A stretch of DNA of 64,000 nt from Anseranas semipalmata (GCA_013399115.1 VXAA01003176.1:122079-186078), one strand, 5' to 3'; shown: positions 11,579-25,757, counted from the first letter of the stretch. The notes: generated by a model from the sequence alone, not told the origin. Made by a program: numbers and translations.

Positions 11579-14500
11579 AAGAGCAAGAAAAAATGAGCTC
11601 AGATTTACATAGAAGACTGGATCTACTGTTTTATTTTATTCCTTAATAAAAAATATATATCTCACAAAGACACAACTCAGCTAACAAACTTTGACACCAA
11701 TGACCCCTGTCATTCTGGACTTTACAAAATGTAAATATCATTTCAAATGGTATACAATATCTGAAAATGAAGCTTTGGAGACAGTAAAAATGAGTCTTAA
11801 AAAGAATGTCTTTACTAAGAATAGATATTTGTCCATTTGTCTCTGGAACTTGTTAAATGAAAATCATTGTATCAAGCGGGCTTGAACATTCGTGACAATT
11901 CTGCCTTTTTAAGTTAGTTATGAAGTGATACATAGCAAAATGCACTGTGTGTACACCCCCTTTTTCAGAGCAGGACTGATACTACCTGCTGTATATATTC
12001 AGCAAAAGTTTTTTTTTTTTTTTTCGAAGGAGTTAGAGTTAACCCTAATTATCTACATTTATCCAAAAAAGAAAAAAAAAACAACAAACAACAAACAAAA
12101 ACACACTAAAAGCTAGACTGTACTGAAGTGGAAGAGTAAAATGTTGTTCCAACTCTCTATTTGGGGAGACTATTGCTCCATGAGAAGGAAAAATACATGT
12201 AAAAGTGAAGTATTAAAAATCTTCATCTTGACATGATGACTATATAAGAATATTCCTTTTTGAAAAAATTATAAAAGCCACATAAACAGTCTACTTAAAA
12301 CTATTTCTAAATTTATGTATGCTTCTTTATACTAATTAAATATTAAAAATTACCTGCTAAACAAGAGAGATGTCCATTCAAGTAAATATAAAAGCAATTT
12401 CTTCCACTAACAAAACATAATGCACCAGTGAGATGACTCGTTTAAGTAATGTGACTACTGAAAAACATTTTTCTAATTCCATGCTTAAACTAATTTTATT
12501 TTTGTGAAACATAACTCCTAAAAATAAAATAAAATAAATAAGTAAAAATGCCTAAATAATCAGGTTTTACTGCTAAACCATTGTGAGGCAGTTTAAATTT
12601 TATAAGTCTGGTATTCTTTGTAGAAATAGTTCATCATAGAATCAATTTTTATTCTTTTGGGTCTTCTAATAAATATGTCAATGCAAGTTAAACTAAAAAT
12701 ACAGAGAGTTCCTATCCCCTACATCATGGAATATCAAGACTTAGAAGAAAATGCATATACGTCTTTATGAATGAAAAGCATTTAGCTTTCAATAGAAAGA
12801 AAAGTTCCAGTCAGGTATTCCAACTGTCATGCTTTTTCTAATAGTTGATATAACTTCCGTCTAGTGACAAATTGCCCATATTCCAGAAATGGAAAAAAAT
12901 ACTATTTTTTTCTTGGATAATATTAGAAATTGACAAAACCTTCTAGCATTGCTACACATGAATTAATTTAGGGCTACAGTAATAGAATCATTAAGCATTT
13001 CAGAAATACAAGCTACAGAATTAATTGTACAAAAACACAAAGAGCAGACTATCATTCTAAACTACTATTCAAGGGAGTACTGGCTACATGAACATCAATA
13101 GTGATTCATAACTGCTGCACTTCCACTTCAGTTGCTGCATTTCATCTCACTGTAAAATGGAGAAAGGTGAAGCTGTAAATTAGGGTAAGCACAGCCATTG
13201 AATCACTGTCAAATCTTTCAATGTTTTAGCTAATGAAGTGCTGAAACTTCTCAAATATAATGAAAATCCTGTTATATTCTTTTTATATGTAATTTCCAAA
13301 AGGAAGGCTAATTCTTATACACATTAATGAAGTTAGATAATAGATTATACATCATACTTTCTTTAGTGATTTCAATAAATTTATTAAATGAGACACACAG
13401 ACATAAATTTGCTTTTTATAACCGGGGAAATAAACACTGCTGTGGGAAAAAGCATTTGGGGCAACCAGAAGCAAAGGATACTAGATTTATTTTGTATTAT
13501 ACTGAATTGAAAATTATTGCAGGTCAACAAACCCTGTTTATGCTTGACAACTCTAAGTTATAATAAACATTTCAGTGCAAATACTTTTTAAGTTGCAATG
13601 TCTTTCTAACTAAATTTATACAATTGTTTTCTCACAAAGAGTTTAGTTCAATGACTGAAATTATAATGCAGATTATATTTTCTCTGTGCCTAAGGGCCAC
13701 CAGCTGATCTTTCAATTTACAACAATTTGAAAACTGGCAAAGAAATCTGAGACCTGTGTGACTTGACTAATTAGTTTAAAATTACTCAAATGACCCAGCT
13801 AACTTGCTGAAGTCTTCTGAAAGTCTCTATATATTAAGCACTTCTTTTTAAAGCAGCTTAATCCATAAATTGCCATAGTTATTTCTGAAGAATTGGGATG
13901 TCAGGGTACCTCCAATCACATTGGTTAGCACATATTTGCCCTTAAGTGTGTCCTTATAAACATCCATTTTTTGTACAGAATTTAATCTGCACCATTTCTT
14001 GAATGTCCAACCAAAGCTAAACGGCAGTTTAATTATTATTACTATACATGGATTCAGAAAGGAATTTCACAGAATTCTGTTAGCATTACAATATCTAGAA
14101 AACAGCAAAATGATGCATAATATATTTGTGTGTAAAGCTCTCTGGAGCTCACATGCAGTTTTCTCAAAAAATAATTGGAAAGCCTATCACCTAGGAAAAA
14201 TTTTATTTCCTTTATATTTATTATTAATTTTCCACCCGAATTTGATAGCTGGTATAAAGAATATTCACCAATATATATTGCCTAATTTTTTTCAACATGT
14301 ATCAGGGTGGAGTGATTTTGTCTGGGTATCTATGCTGTGCCAATGTGCAAGTGTTTAACTCAAGTTTTATCTTCCTCCCTATTCCTCACCCCACAAGAAT
14401 TATGTTTTTCCTTCTTGAGGGAACATTTCTGGAGAACAACTGTCTTAACAGCAAGAGCCCACTGACAGGAGCATCACAGATTAACTCTGCAAGCAAAAAA

Positions 14501-17500
14501 ATGATCAAAGTTCTGTTGATTCTGCAACACAATCAAGTCAAACTGATTTTTTTTCAGAGACACATGGAGGCACGCTCTCTCATAACTTATTACCTGTGCG
14601 CTACAGTAAAAACATCCACTGAAGACTTTCAAAGCAGTGACACCATCTGAAACTGCTAAGTGCTTGCCTTGTGGCTTGATTCACCCACTCATAATTGATC
14701 AGTTTATCACTCTCAAGCACACAAGTTTCTTTCTGCAGTAGCTACAGAACTCTTTTAATATTGTTGATGCAAATAATGACAGGTACTGTGCAGATGAAGT
14801 CTGACAGACATATTGAGATAGCCTAAAATGTTAGCTATATTCTGGAAAGTTTGTTTAAAATTGCTGAAGGTATGTACAATAGTACAAAGAATGCATGTAA
14901 ACATAAATACAGTTCTCCAAAATAATATATAATGGATAATGCATATAATATACAAAGGTTTAAAAAATTATTATTACCAAATTCACTTTGATAGAGAAGT
15001 ATTGGGAAATAAAAATGTGGCTAAAATCAATTTATTCTTTTAAAAGCTAGATTTGGGATATAATCTCATGATTTTGATTTGTTGAAGTTATCAGTACTGT
15101 AATACTCTGTTGATGCATATGTAAGAAGCAGAAATCTTTGATCAGATAATGAATCTGACTTTGGCTGTCCTGCATTTTCAACTGCTGTTAGCAAGTTACT
15201 GTGAAGTGACTAATTTTTTCCCTTTGATACTGACCAAAAGTTGATTTTGGAGACAACACTATCACAGTAAAAATTCTGGCACATTTCCCCAGTATGTTCT
15301 ATTTTCATAAGCTTGTATTCTGCCATGAAAACAAGAACTGGAAAGCCTTCTTCTTTGAGAAATAAATTATGCTAATGCTCCATGCCTTATAAATGTAAAG
15401 TAGGACTGCTGTAAAAGTGATTCAAACCTTGCTGCTATCCCAGCCTTTGCAGTGATTCTGTCCTAAAATCTAAACTCAAAGAACATGCCCATATTCTATG
15501 TAAGCTGCAGAACAGTATTCAGACAAGGGCTATAGAACTCATCACATTTGCACAGAGAGCTTAGACTGAACTGATGAATGCCAGGGTGATGGGACCATCC
15601 ACGGCAATGATATGAATATCTTCATTCATGATTCAAAGATATGAATATTTTAATCTCCATCAGGAGTCTGATGTCCTTCCCAACTCAGGGCGCAGAGTTG
15701 AGGTGGCAGTTTTCCCTTCTCATTAGGGCATTAACTGCCCTAATGTATGGGCATTGAATAATTATTTAATGATGAAAGGTATGTTCAGGAGAAAATGACC
15801 AGTTTATACTCTTCTTGATATCAACACTATAATGACCTTTTTCCAATTTGATTTTTCACTTCTCCTTGAAGATAATCTCTTACCATCATCTAGGAAGAGA
15901 GTGGTTAGTCTGCTCTGGACAACCCTACATGCTATGAGCACTGCTATGAGTCCTTGACCTAAAGCATTATCCTAAACAACCCCCAACAACTGTAGGAGTT
16001 TGCCAGGTATGAGATTATATTCATGTGTTCATGTTCTTGTTTTGTGTTTCTGTAGTAACCAGGTACAAAGGAAACCTCCCCAGAGGCAGAAGCTCTATTT
16101 TCTGTCTTTGATTGCCTTTTCTTTTCCCATTTTTCTGTGCTGATCTTGTTTTGATCTTAAAGAAACAGAGTCAGACATTCAATAACATCAACAGCTTGAG
16201 ACCTCATAAAATTAACATTCTCTCTTTCCTCTGGTTACTCTCTCATTAATAACCATTAAACAAAACCAAACTAAAACAAGGCTAAAAACTTCTGAAGAAA
16301 AAAAATCTTTCAAAAAGTTTTTCCCAGGTAAAAACATTTGACAAAGATAAAAATGAATCATATTTGAAATTGAGTCATGCTAACTTTTAAAGTCTTAAAC
16401 TTTTTACATGTTTTCCTGATGAATAGAAGAAGTTTAACATATTCATGTTGGTTTTCATTAGAGAGCTAGCCACTAATGAGCGGACACAAACGCTATTGCT
16501 TTTAACTGTTTAATAACATAATATTAAACAAGACTATTGTTATCAGACACAGTGACACTCTCTAATCAACACAGTCTGCCTTTCTATTTGTTGCATGCAC
16601 AATCTCAACATTTATGTGCCCATTTACAAAAATATTATGTCTTTGTGCTTAGGCTTTTGTAGAACAATTGCAACTAAAAGAAAATAATTGCATTTGTAGT
16701 GTTATGCAGAATATTCAAAGTGCACGCAAAGAACAAAGACATGAGATCAGAATATTCAAAATAACGGAGCAAAGTGTTAAGTGCACCATCTGAAGTTGTG
16801 TTGATACCATCTGATTCCTGCAGCTAACACAGAAAGCATACCAAGCGCTAATGACTAAACTTGGCAGACTTTCAGGGTGTGAGTTTTGTTTGGTTTGGTT
16901 GTTGTTGTTGTTTTGTTTTTTGTGTTGTTTTTTTTTCATGCAAATGGAGTGTGCCTCATTTTAGTTGAGCATTTGCTTAACTTCAGGATTGTAAAAATGA
17001 GAAGTCATGCTGTGTGTTGTGTATGCATCTATCAGTTTCTGTTTACAAAAGTCAAGGATATATAATTTTACAGTACAGACATGAACAGATAGCTCAGGAG
17101 TTACTCTTCCTATATTATTGGATATACAGTGATATGAAAGCAGAGTAAGCTATGTTCCTTATTGAACTCATGCATGGTGAACAGCAGATTTCTGTAAACG
17201 TAATACTCAGAGAGATCTAAGTTCACGTGGAACTAAAAAAGAACAAAACAACTGACAAAAAGTTTTTAGTGGATAGACTAATTTTTCTAACCCTATTCTT
17301 ATTGGTTAATATTATTTTCTCATAAAATGGAAAAATCTATCTTGAAGTTTCTCAGATAGTGTTTAATGCTTTTGATTGTAAAGTAGTGCACAATTACATA
17401 ACAATATCTAACAGACTTTTTTAAGACAAAACACCTCACAAAAAAAGAACAGGTAGAAAAATATGACTTTTTCTCCCCCAGTTTTCAATTCAGTCCCTAG

Positions 17501-19308
17501 AATCTGATGATCAACAACAAGGGCACATCCTCCTATTTCTCACTTTTGAACTCAGCCTCAAGATCACTCTGATTACCTTACATTTATGCTCTTCATTCCA
17601 ATTTGTGGGAGGGAGGAAAAACCTTCCCTATTGTTCAGGCTTCTTGTGGGGTAGCCATCAGCTTGAAAAAACAGTCAGTGTAATGCTTTAAAAATTCATT
17701 TGTCATGACTAAACTTGAGTTTGATGGAAGATACAAAGACAGAAAAAATAGCAAAACATCTTAAGCATGGGATTTTAGTTCCTAAGTTCACATCTAAAGA
17801 AATACACAGAAAACAGCGAAAGAAAACATCTGATTAATGCTGTTTATTTGGTCTAGACAAAGCATTTAGAAAAAAGGCATGTCTATGTTACGATGCACTA
17901 ATAATGTACACATTCACTATGACTTGCTTTCAATACCAATTTAGTTGAGATGTTTTCCAGCAGTAAGAATATGCTCCTATTCATACCATTCTAATGTACA
18001 CAAAGAAGGAAGAGGAAAATTGAAGCCCGAACCCACAACCATTCATATTTTAACCTGCCGTAATTTGAAGTTTGTATCTGTCAGAGTTCTAGCTGTTGAA
18101 CTCTGCAAAACATTCAGTGATCATGAGGAAAATAACTTGGCCTCAGATTACTCTAAGAAAATGAGGGAACTAAATAATAAGGCAACAGCAAAATGAAATA
18201 AAACACAGAAGGCTGGTATTGAACTACAGCTTTATCCTCTTCAGTACCAACAAAGGAAATTCGATTTTGCAATGTAAAGTAACGCATGGATGTATGGTTC
18301 TTTATTGCTTCTTCACAGGCACCATATTTTGCATGGTTATGTTTCTTACCTGTCCTAACTCTCCTACTGTTTTCTAAGAGAAGCCAATTCTGCATTAATT
18401 CAGTCAGGTGTACATTCTGGGCCTTGAAAAGCCTGGGTTTCAACTTCAGGTAGAAAAAAGTAATCTTAAGAGACTTGGAGATAGCAGTAGAAATTGGTTC
18501 TTGAGATTATGACATTTTGTGAGCAAGATGAATTCCCTCAACCATGGCACTTGTTAAAAAAGAAAGAAAAAACAACTAGTCACAACGAGTGGAATGTGAG
18601 GAAAGACTCATTGTAAAGGATCATTTCTACATTCCCCCTAGACTAAGAGGAACATTAGAAAAATAAGCAGCTATCTTAGGAAACTTCTTGTTTATTTTTC
18701 TGTTAGTTTTGAAGCATTCTGAAACAATCTAATTGAAAATGTAGCTTTCCTGAACAGTCAATGCAAAAACAAATAAGAGAAGCTAAAGGTATGTGAAGAA
18801 AGGGGAGGAAAACAGAAAGTCTGTAATCCCTAAGCTGAGCTGGAAAACAGTAGAATACCCACAGGCAAAAGGCTGGGATGATTAAGTGTTAAATAAAACT
18901 ATGAAATGAAATGAATTCTACTCTAACGTGAAATCTACTCTTAAAAAGATGTCATTACAAGTATGCATAAAATAATGCATTATTCATCTTATATAGCATC
19001 TCACAAAATCAACTCAAATAGCATTAAAAATGTAGATTTATTTTATTTCTAGTGCAGACAGTCTTTCAAAAATAAACATCTACACAATCTGAGGCTAAAC
19101 TGCACAATGTATTTTATGAATAAGTCTGATAACACCTGTCTATCACTAGGCAAATCATTCTATATCCAGATAGTAGTATAAATATCCAACTATTTTATAA
19201 ACTGTGAATTCCAAGCTATTACACAACTGAACGGTTGCATGTAATACTGACATATACTACTATGCTTTAAGTGCAAAAAAATATAGTAATGTATGTAAGT
19301 AAAGTATG
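11579..19308. other. AT-rich stretch without recognisable genes
   Basis: This is about 7.7 kb without a gene or repeat family I can name. It holds T-rich and A-rich simple sequence at 12009-12024 and 12066-12100, a G/T-rich simple repeat at about 16885-16938, and a perfect hairpin at 15721-15745. The longest open frame (13999-14358, 119 codons) has no recognisable motif and ordinary AT-rich codon content. Lone ATAGAATCA-like words near 12637 and 12982 are too short to call CR1. Confidence 0.5.
15721..15745. repeat. Perfect inverted repeat (10-bp stem, 5-nt loop)
   Basis: CATTAGGGCA at 15721-15730 and its exact complement TGCCCTAATG at 15736-15745 are separated by TTAAC. This is a direct sequence observation. 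No function can be assigned; a few such stems are expected by chance in 64 kb. Confidence 0.9.
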
Positions 19309-19692
19309 TTAGTGCTCGAGAGAGTCCAGAGAAGGGCAACGAAGCTGGTGAGGGGTCTGGAGAACAAGTCTTATGAGGTACGGCTGAGGGAGCTGGGGTT
19401 GTTCAGCCTGGAGAAGAGGAGGCTCAGGGGTGACCTTATCGCTCTCTACAGGTACCTTAAAGGAGGCTGTAGTGAGGTAGGGATTGGTCTCTTCTCCCAC
19501 GTGCCTGGTGACAGGACGAGGGGGAATGGGCTAAAGTTGCGTCAGGGGAGGTTTAGGTTGAATATTAGGAAAAACTTCTTTACCGAAAGGGTAGTTAGGC
19601 ATTGGAATGGGCTGCCCAGGGAAGTGGTTGAGTCACCATCCCTGGAGGTCTTTAAAAGACGTTTAGATGTTGAGCTTAGAGATATGGTTTAG
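19306..19692 (+). CDS. CR1 ORF2 reverse transcriptase, C-terminal tail only
   Basis: This uninterrupted frame of 128 codons reads as the extreme C-terminus of the CR1 ORF2 protein, downstream of the reverse-transcriptase catalytic core. The family motifs are visible in order: [13 protein letters not shown] near residue 8, [20 protein letters not shown] near residue 27, [20 protein letters not shown] near residue 73, and [20 protein letters not shown] near residue 99. It stops with TAG at 19690. The apparent ATG at 19306 lies at or just outside the truncation point, so it is not a native start. Full-length ORF2 also carries an endonuclease and the polymerase domain; both are absent, so this piece has no activity. 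The lack of any frameshift or stop suggests a fairly recent insertion. It belongs to the element at 19309-19791 and is not a host gene. Confidence 0.85.
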   Translation: MLVLERVQRRATKLVRGLENKSYEVRLRELGLFSLEKRRLRGDLIALYRYLKGGCSEVGIGLFSHVPGDRTRGNGLKLRQGRFRLNIRKNFFTERVVRHWNGLPREVVESPSLEVFKRRLDVELRDMV

Positions 19693-19791
19693 TGTGGGCC
19701 TTGTTAGAGTTTAGGTCAGAGGTTGGACTAGGTGATCTTGGAGGTCTCTTCCAACCTGAACGATTCTGTGATTCTGTGATTCTGTAATTCT
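19309..19791 (+). mobile_element. CR1 LINE, 5'-truncated, well preserved 3' end
   Basis: This is the best-preserved retrotransposon copy in the window. It contains about 380 bases of the ORF2 end, then the short 3' untranslated region with the conserved GGACTAGGTGATCTTGGAGG and CTCTTCCAACCTGAACG segments. It ends with three clean ATTCTGTG-type units plus a partial one at 19763-19791. The 5' side is cut off at about 19309, typical of incomplete target-primed reverse transcription. The ATTCTGTG tail differs from the ATTCTATG tail of the copy at 8299, so different subfamilies are present. I see no clear target-site duplication, which is normal for CR1. Confidence 0.95.
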
Positions 19792-22700
19792 AAAGAAGGG
19801 AACACAACAAAGGAAAGCAAAATGTGAAGTGAAAGGAGCTGTTAATGACATCTACTCCTCAAAGATTGTATAACATAATTCACGTAGCTTCTGTGTAAAC
19901 AGGGATGCATGAAAAGCAAAGGACACCTACATTCTTTCCTGTGTTTTAAAGAAAGAGAGGTGTTTTCCTGGAACTCTTTGATTGCTTTTCCTAATACAAC
20001 TATCATTTCTGATGCAAGTAAAATGAAAGTAGAGGAGGGTGACAAAAATGCTTTTGTTATTGTTGTTTTGGGATCCGTCACTCACCCCCCAAGCAAAAGT
20101 GGCTTTCTTGTTGCAGCCCTAAGCCCTTCCTAAAGTTGAAAAAATCTCTAGTGATTCCTTATGGAGAAATAAGGTATTCCAGTCAGGCATTTCCTGTTCC
20201 CTCTCTCTGAAAACCTTATTTCCTTTCTATTATCTTCCCTTTACTGCCAATGAGAGAGAAAAGGAAACACCCCTCTTCTTCAGATTCACAAACACATACA
20301 CTTTTTTGCTTAGTCAGTCATAACTTTCTTAACACAAACAGCTTTAGTAGGCAGTTTAGTTATTTTCTGTTCATCTCTTCTTGCACTTCTGGCACTGTAA
20401 TAATGAAACCCGTCATTATGTGATGCTGGAAACTGTGATAGAAAGCCATCCTTCTATTGTGGTCTACCTAGGCCAATCATTCTGACATAAACTCTTACAA
20501 AAAATGCATCATCAGATGACTTCTCTGGAATATATTTTGTATTGCCACTACACAAGAAATGCATATACACCATATACATAATATTTATATAGCTAGGTGA
20601 AATGGAATGTAACACAGCTTTAAAAATTAAATAGTGCTGATTTATATAAAGGGAAATATACAAAGTGGGATGCTTATGACTGTTTAAAAGAAGACTAGCT
20701 TCAGAATGGTCTTCCACTGATCTGTAGACAAGTCAACCTCTGTTCTTGGAGGTGGGAAACAGCTTCAAGCTTAACAGGAGTTACTGCTATTTCTCCTTAG
20801 GAAACTCCATTGTTAAAATGATGTATTAATATGGGTGAGTTGTGATCTATAATACAATTTCTTTCTTTTTTAAGCAGGATATTTCTGAGGGGTCAAAAGT
20901 TAAACTATGAAACAACATACAGGCCAAACTGATGTCAACAGTTAACACAGCGGAAAAAGAAAGTATTGATCATTAAATAGTGAGCTGCCTTTTTTCCTAA
21001 GAATTTACACAAACAACAGTAAAGACACAGAGAACAAAGAGCCCTTCAAGAGGTCAGTGGGCAGAGTCCCCATATGCAGGGATCCTTATTACTGATAAAG
21101 GGGCACAACTTTAGGGGAAAGCTGCCATTGCTCATATATTCCAGTTCAATAAGAAAGTTCAGTCAGTTGCCAAAATTGTTCCAGATAAATCTCTTCTTTG
21201 TGTGATATACCACAATTGTGCAAAAGGAGGATGCATCAACCCCTACACATCTACCTGCTGCAGGCCAACCCATTTCCTTTTCCCCCACAGCGCTCAAATT
21301 GGGATGAATTCATCACAATGAAATCATCATTCTAAAATCAAAATATTGGGGTGAATTAACACAAATGGACTCATGAGCATATTAAGGGCACTTCAAATAA
21401 ATCCCATACTTCTGTCCTTAATTAAATGATATAGAATATTTTCAAATCTTGAATTAACAGTCCTGTTTATATCCACTTTGTGCTTGGATATAAAATGCTG
21501 CTATATAACACAATTAGAACAAAAGTTAATTGACACTTCAGTATTAAAAAAAAACAGTAGGGTTTATATTCTTCTTGTGCACAGTAGGGCCTACTTCTCA
21601 TTATTAAGTGCAAGGTTTTTTCATTGGCACTTGACATATTCTCATGGATTCTTACTTAAAACAGAAGGGAGGAAACACCACCTTTCACCAACTTTTATTA
21701 AGCGGAATGTTCTTCAAGCAAATTCAGTCTCTAAAGATTAGTGTCTTTTATGTTGCTTTTAAGAGAGTAATAACATGTCAAAGTTACTAATATTTAAAGA
21801 TTCAAAATAAAATAAAATCATTCTAAATTATCAGGTATTGCTATGGGTCTCTATTCTGTTGACATGCTCCACGATACATGGTGACCTTGTGAATGACATG
21901 CTAACCTTGTGAATACTTCTATGAATAACAGGTGAATTTTAGGGTAATTGTGAAAAAAAATAAGCAACTGCTCCATATGAAAAAAAAATAGAGTGGAATA
22001 ATCTGATCTAAAGAGAAAAGAAACTCAAAGGTGAGGAAGAATTTAGTATGATATTTAAAAAGGCTTAAGGACATCTTTAATATTTAAAGCTAAATATTTC
22101 ATTAGAGGAAGTAGACTTGTCAGTAAAATAATATATTACTCTGTTATAGTTGTTCTCCTGATGAGTTTGTTAGGTTTCTTAGCAATATCTAGTCTTTATA
22201 ATATATGGGGAGTGATTCCACAAAACCAGAATTTAACTTGTACTGAAGAAATAAGATGTGCTTAGCAACATGAAGGAATAACCAAAAGTCGGTGTTCAGA
22301 AATCAGTTCTTCCTTACATGGGATACTGGTAAAGAACATTGGAAACTCATCGTAATACTTTATGCTTGATTTAAGTTAAATACTTAAAATCAACAGGAGA
22401 TTAACTAAAATATTAAAGAATAAAGAATCCTGGTGAATAAAAACTATAAATACAGTTTTCTGCTAGAGAGGACTTTAACTTGAGATTTTCAGCTCTCATC
22501 ACATATTTTCCAGCATGTGATAAAAACAAAGATTATAGTGAAAGCCATCTCACTTGCTTTATTTACTATTCAACACACTTCAGGGTCACAGAAGAGTTTA
22601 AAACGCACACAGTAGTAAGCATTTTGATGCAAAGGACACTGAGTGAATAGCAATCATCTTGAATGAAGCTGAATGGAAAACACTGTTCTTACCGGATTTG

Positions 22701-23158
22701 GTTGCATGGGTTTTAGCTACATAAATTTTTATTTGAAAATATAAATTTGCTGAGGAAAAAAACATTTCTCCATTGGAAGACATTCAGTTGAAAAGACTGA
22801 CCAGGTATAGTGGTTGAGACTGTAAAAGACAATAGTCTGATATTTGCTGAAAGTACTGGATACTAAACCAACTCAAATTTGAAATACTTGAAGGCAATAA
22901 GGTTTATTGAGGGTAAAAAGCCCCTCAGACCTGAACAAATTTCAAGTATGTTCTGAGAAGTCTCAATTCACTGTCACTATGGAATTTTGATGTATTACTG
23001 AAACAAAAGAGTATGAGCAACTTCAGTCTAAAGTTAATCCCAGTTTGAGAATACTTCCAATTTTCCCCATACTGAGGACGTTTTCTCCATATATCTGTGA
23101 AATAGCATCGTCTCTTCTGTACTAGAAAGCAATTCCCATTCCCTTCACAGCTTGCTTT

Positions 23159-23183
23159 CCATTAATACTATTCGTATTAATGG
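23159..23183. repeat. Perfect inverted repeat (10-bp stem, 5-nt loop)
   Basis: CCATTAATAC at 23159-23168 is followed by TATTC and then the exact complement GTATTAATGG. This is an AT-rich stem with no assignable role. Confidence 0.9.
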
Positions 23184-25349
23184 TACTCAGTAGTGTAAAG
23201 CTTCTTTATAGAGGGCATACCTAGGGTTAAGCTTTAACTACATAAAAAAGCTGGTAACAAGATGACACAGTACAGGAGTCCTCCAGTCTGTTCAGAGCCC
23301 TCATCTCTTGCACCATCTTGCAGTGAAATGAGTATTCTTTTTAGTGTCATTTCAGAAAAGGAAAATGATTAATACTGCTCATTCTGCAGTAATACACATG
23401 CACATCTCTCATCTCTTCTGTAATTTGCAACACTTTAGAACAGAATTTTGTCTTATTAGTCCTAAAGTACAGAACCTAGCTGTTCTTGCTTTTCATTTTT
23501 AACCCATTTCCACTACTCCACCTTCACATAATCACATCTCCTGAATGCCTCATGCTATTCCTTGTAAATTAAACTGAAAAACATGCCAAAAAATCCTCAC
23601 AAACCCCAAGATAATTTTCATACACATTTGCTGAATCTTAGTAAAGTTGAGCAGAAAGAATCTTAATAACTTAGTTCTCCTACAGAATATTGTACTACCA
23701 TAGCTGTTCTTACACAGCAATGCTCCCATAAACAACATATTAAAACCACAGTAACACTGATGCTTTATAAATAATGAAGTGCTATTAGAATAGCACTGTA
23801 TTCAACCTGACACTGAATGACTTTGTATAAAATTTATTTAAGATAGCTGAGCTTCATTTAATACAAATCAGTCAGAAGGTGGATTTCAGCCATGTTACTA
23901 CTTAGTTCTCTAAAACTATGTACTCTCTTGGTCATTACAGTAAAACAAAGCAGTTCACACCACTTTGCACATCAGCATTGAGTTGTCCATGTAGGTCTTT
24001 CATTTCTCTGAGGAAGATGTGGAAGCCAGGGAAGAGAGACTGGCGTATAACCCCCTGTTGGCTAATGAATAATTTGAAGCAGGTATTCAAAGCCCACATG
24101 ATTCAGCTCTGAGATAACTGGACAGAAATCAATTCCAAGATGCACATATCTGCTAGCGTAAGGATTAAGATTAGATGTTTCAGAAACTTTTCTGTTTAAA
24201 TCCTGATTGCTACCCTACACCACATCTGAGGTGCACTCCCTGGTGAACACTCTGTCGTCCCTTTGCAGAAAAGTGAAGTTTATGATACAGTTTGTCTTTT
24301 CTATCTCTTTTATGAACTTGCATTAGTTTCTTATTGAGAAAGTGACAATCATTTGGCAATGTCCAGTAATTAAAGGATATCGATTGCTTTGTGAGCCATC
24401 AGCCTAAAGGTTTCTCACACACTTTTGTCGTTTGTCTCCCAGCTTTGCCTGTCCCCTTGACTTTCCTTGCCCCAAAATATTCTCCTCTTTGACAGTAAAC
24501 CCATGTCTCCTATAACATGCCACCAGAAAATAGGCAGAGCACATAGTGACTGGACCAAACATATAGCCAGCTGACATTCCAGCATGCATATGGTGACTGG
24601 CCTGCTGTTACATATGTGCAGAATGTATTGTGAACATGTGCTTTCCTCTCTGTGAGATCCTCATTAAGTATTCCATTTTTTCAAGTTGCTGATTAGGACA
24701 AAACTTGTAGAATGTATTTCTGAGACTCCTACTGCTCCTTCAAAGTTAACTCAATCTGATCAATGGACTTAAAAAGTTATTATGAGGGGACTGACAGACA
24801 GAAAAAAAGGTTTCTGCATAAGCTTCATTTTCTAAAGAAGTCAGACTATAAAAGAAGAAAAAGAAGAGTATAAGGAATCCTCAGGTATCTAATCAGCAGT
24901 TAATGATGTGCTGACTAGGAAGCAGCTAATTTACTTTTGGACAGAGCCAACTGTTAAGAAAAAATGTATATATCTGAGGTAAAATAACCACCAGGAGCTC
25001 TACTAAAGAGATAAAGGGTTTCACAAAATTTTAAATGGTACCTAAAATTGATTCAGCAGTTAAATTTCTTATGCTATGTCTATAAGACCTCTCATAGGTA
25101 AACAAACTCCTAATGCTAGCAAATAGTTGCACTGTACTCATCAAGGGCAGTCGTCATCTTATGAATGCAAGATGAGTTCACTTTAGCACTGTCACTTGAA
25201 TTTTTTTTGCATATTTCATTGCTAGCTATAATCACTAGTGCATAATTTTGCTTATAATTTCCTTTAAAGATTTATCACCTGGAGCATCTTTCAGCTGGCC
25301 CTAAATTCCATACCAAAAATCAAACTCTTACATTTTCTAAAAATGTGTA

Positions 25350-25374
25350 CATAGCTAAAATTATTTTAGCTATG
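25350..25374. repeat. Perfect inverted repeat (11-bp stem, 3-nt loop)
   Basis: CATAGCTAAAA at 25350-25360 and its exact complement TTTTAGCTATG at 25364-25374 flank TTA. A cruciform is possible in principle. No function is assigned. Confidence 0.9.
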
Positions 25375-25734
25375 ATTCATTAAAAGAGTGGGAAGTTCAC
25401 AGCTACAATCATAAAATCACATGCAATCCTCTTAAAATCCACTCTTCTCTGTAACTTGTACTTGAATCATAGGTGGCTTCTGTGGGCAATGTTCGTGTCA
25501 TATGTGTTAATGGGGAGAAATATGTAGCCATTTTCCACTATTTCTCTTCAGTTGGCATGATGTAAAACTTAAATCTTATCCGCAATAGAAATAAAACTTC
25601 AGAAGCCTGATGCTATTTAAAATCATTGCACTTTAAGTGTGATTCCTGATCACTTTAAAGTACACAAAATACATCTCATTCTTCAGAAGGTGATGGTGGA
25701 AAGAGGTCCAAGTGGTTTGGAGCAATGCAGCAGC

Positions 25735-25757
25735 AGAACATGAACAGTTCATGTTCT
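25735..25757. promoter_or_regulatory. Palindrome with steroid-receptor-like half-sites
   Basis: AGAACATGAAC at 25735-25745 and its exact complement GTTCATGTTCT at 25747-25757 are separated by a single A. The outer hexamers AGAACA and TGTTCT are the half-sites preferred by glucocorticoid-type receptors. The classical element has a 3-base spacer, while here it is 11, so a functional site is doubtful. The palindrome itself is certain; the regulatory reading is inference. Confidence 0.25.

Noticed and set aside
12633..12650. CR1-tail-like word ATCATAGAATCA
   Set aside because: There is no CR1 body on either side; it is too short to support a call.
13999..14358. 119-codon open frame in AT-rich DNA
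   Set aside because: No motif, no splice context and no coding-like composition. The annotated start is not a clear ATG context.
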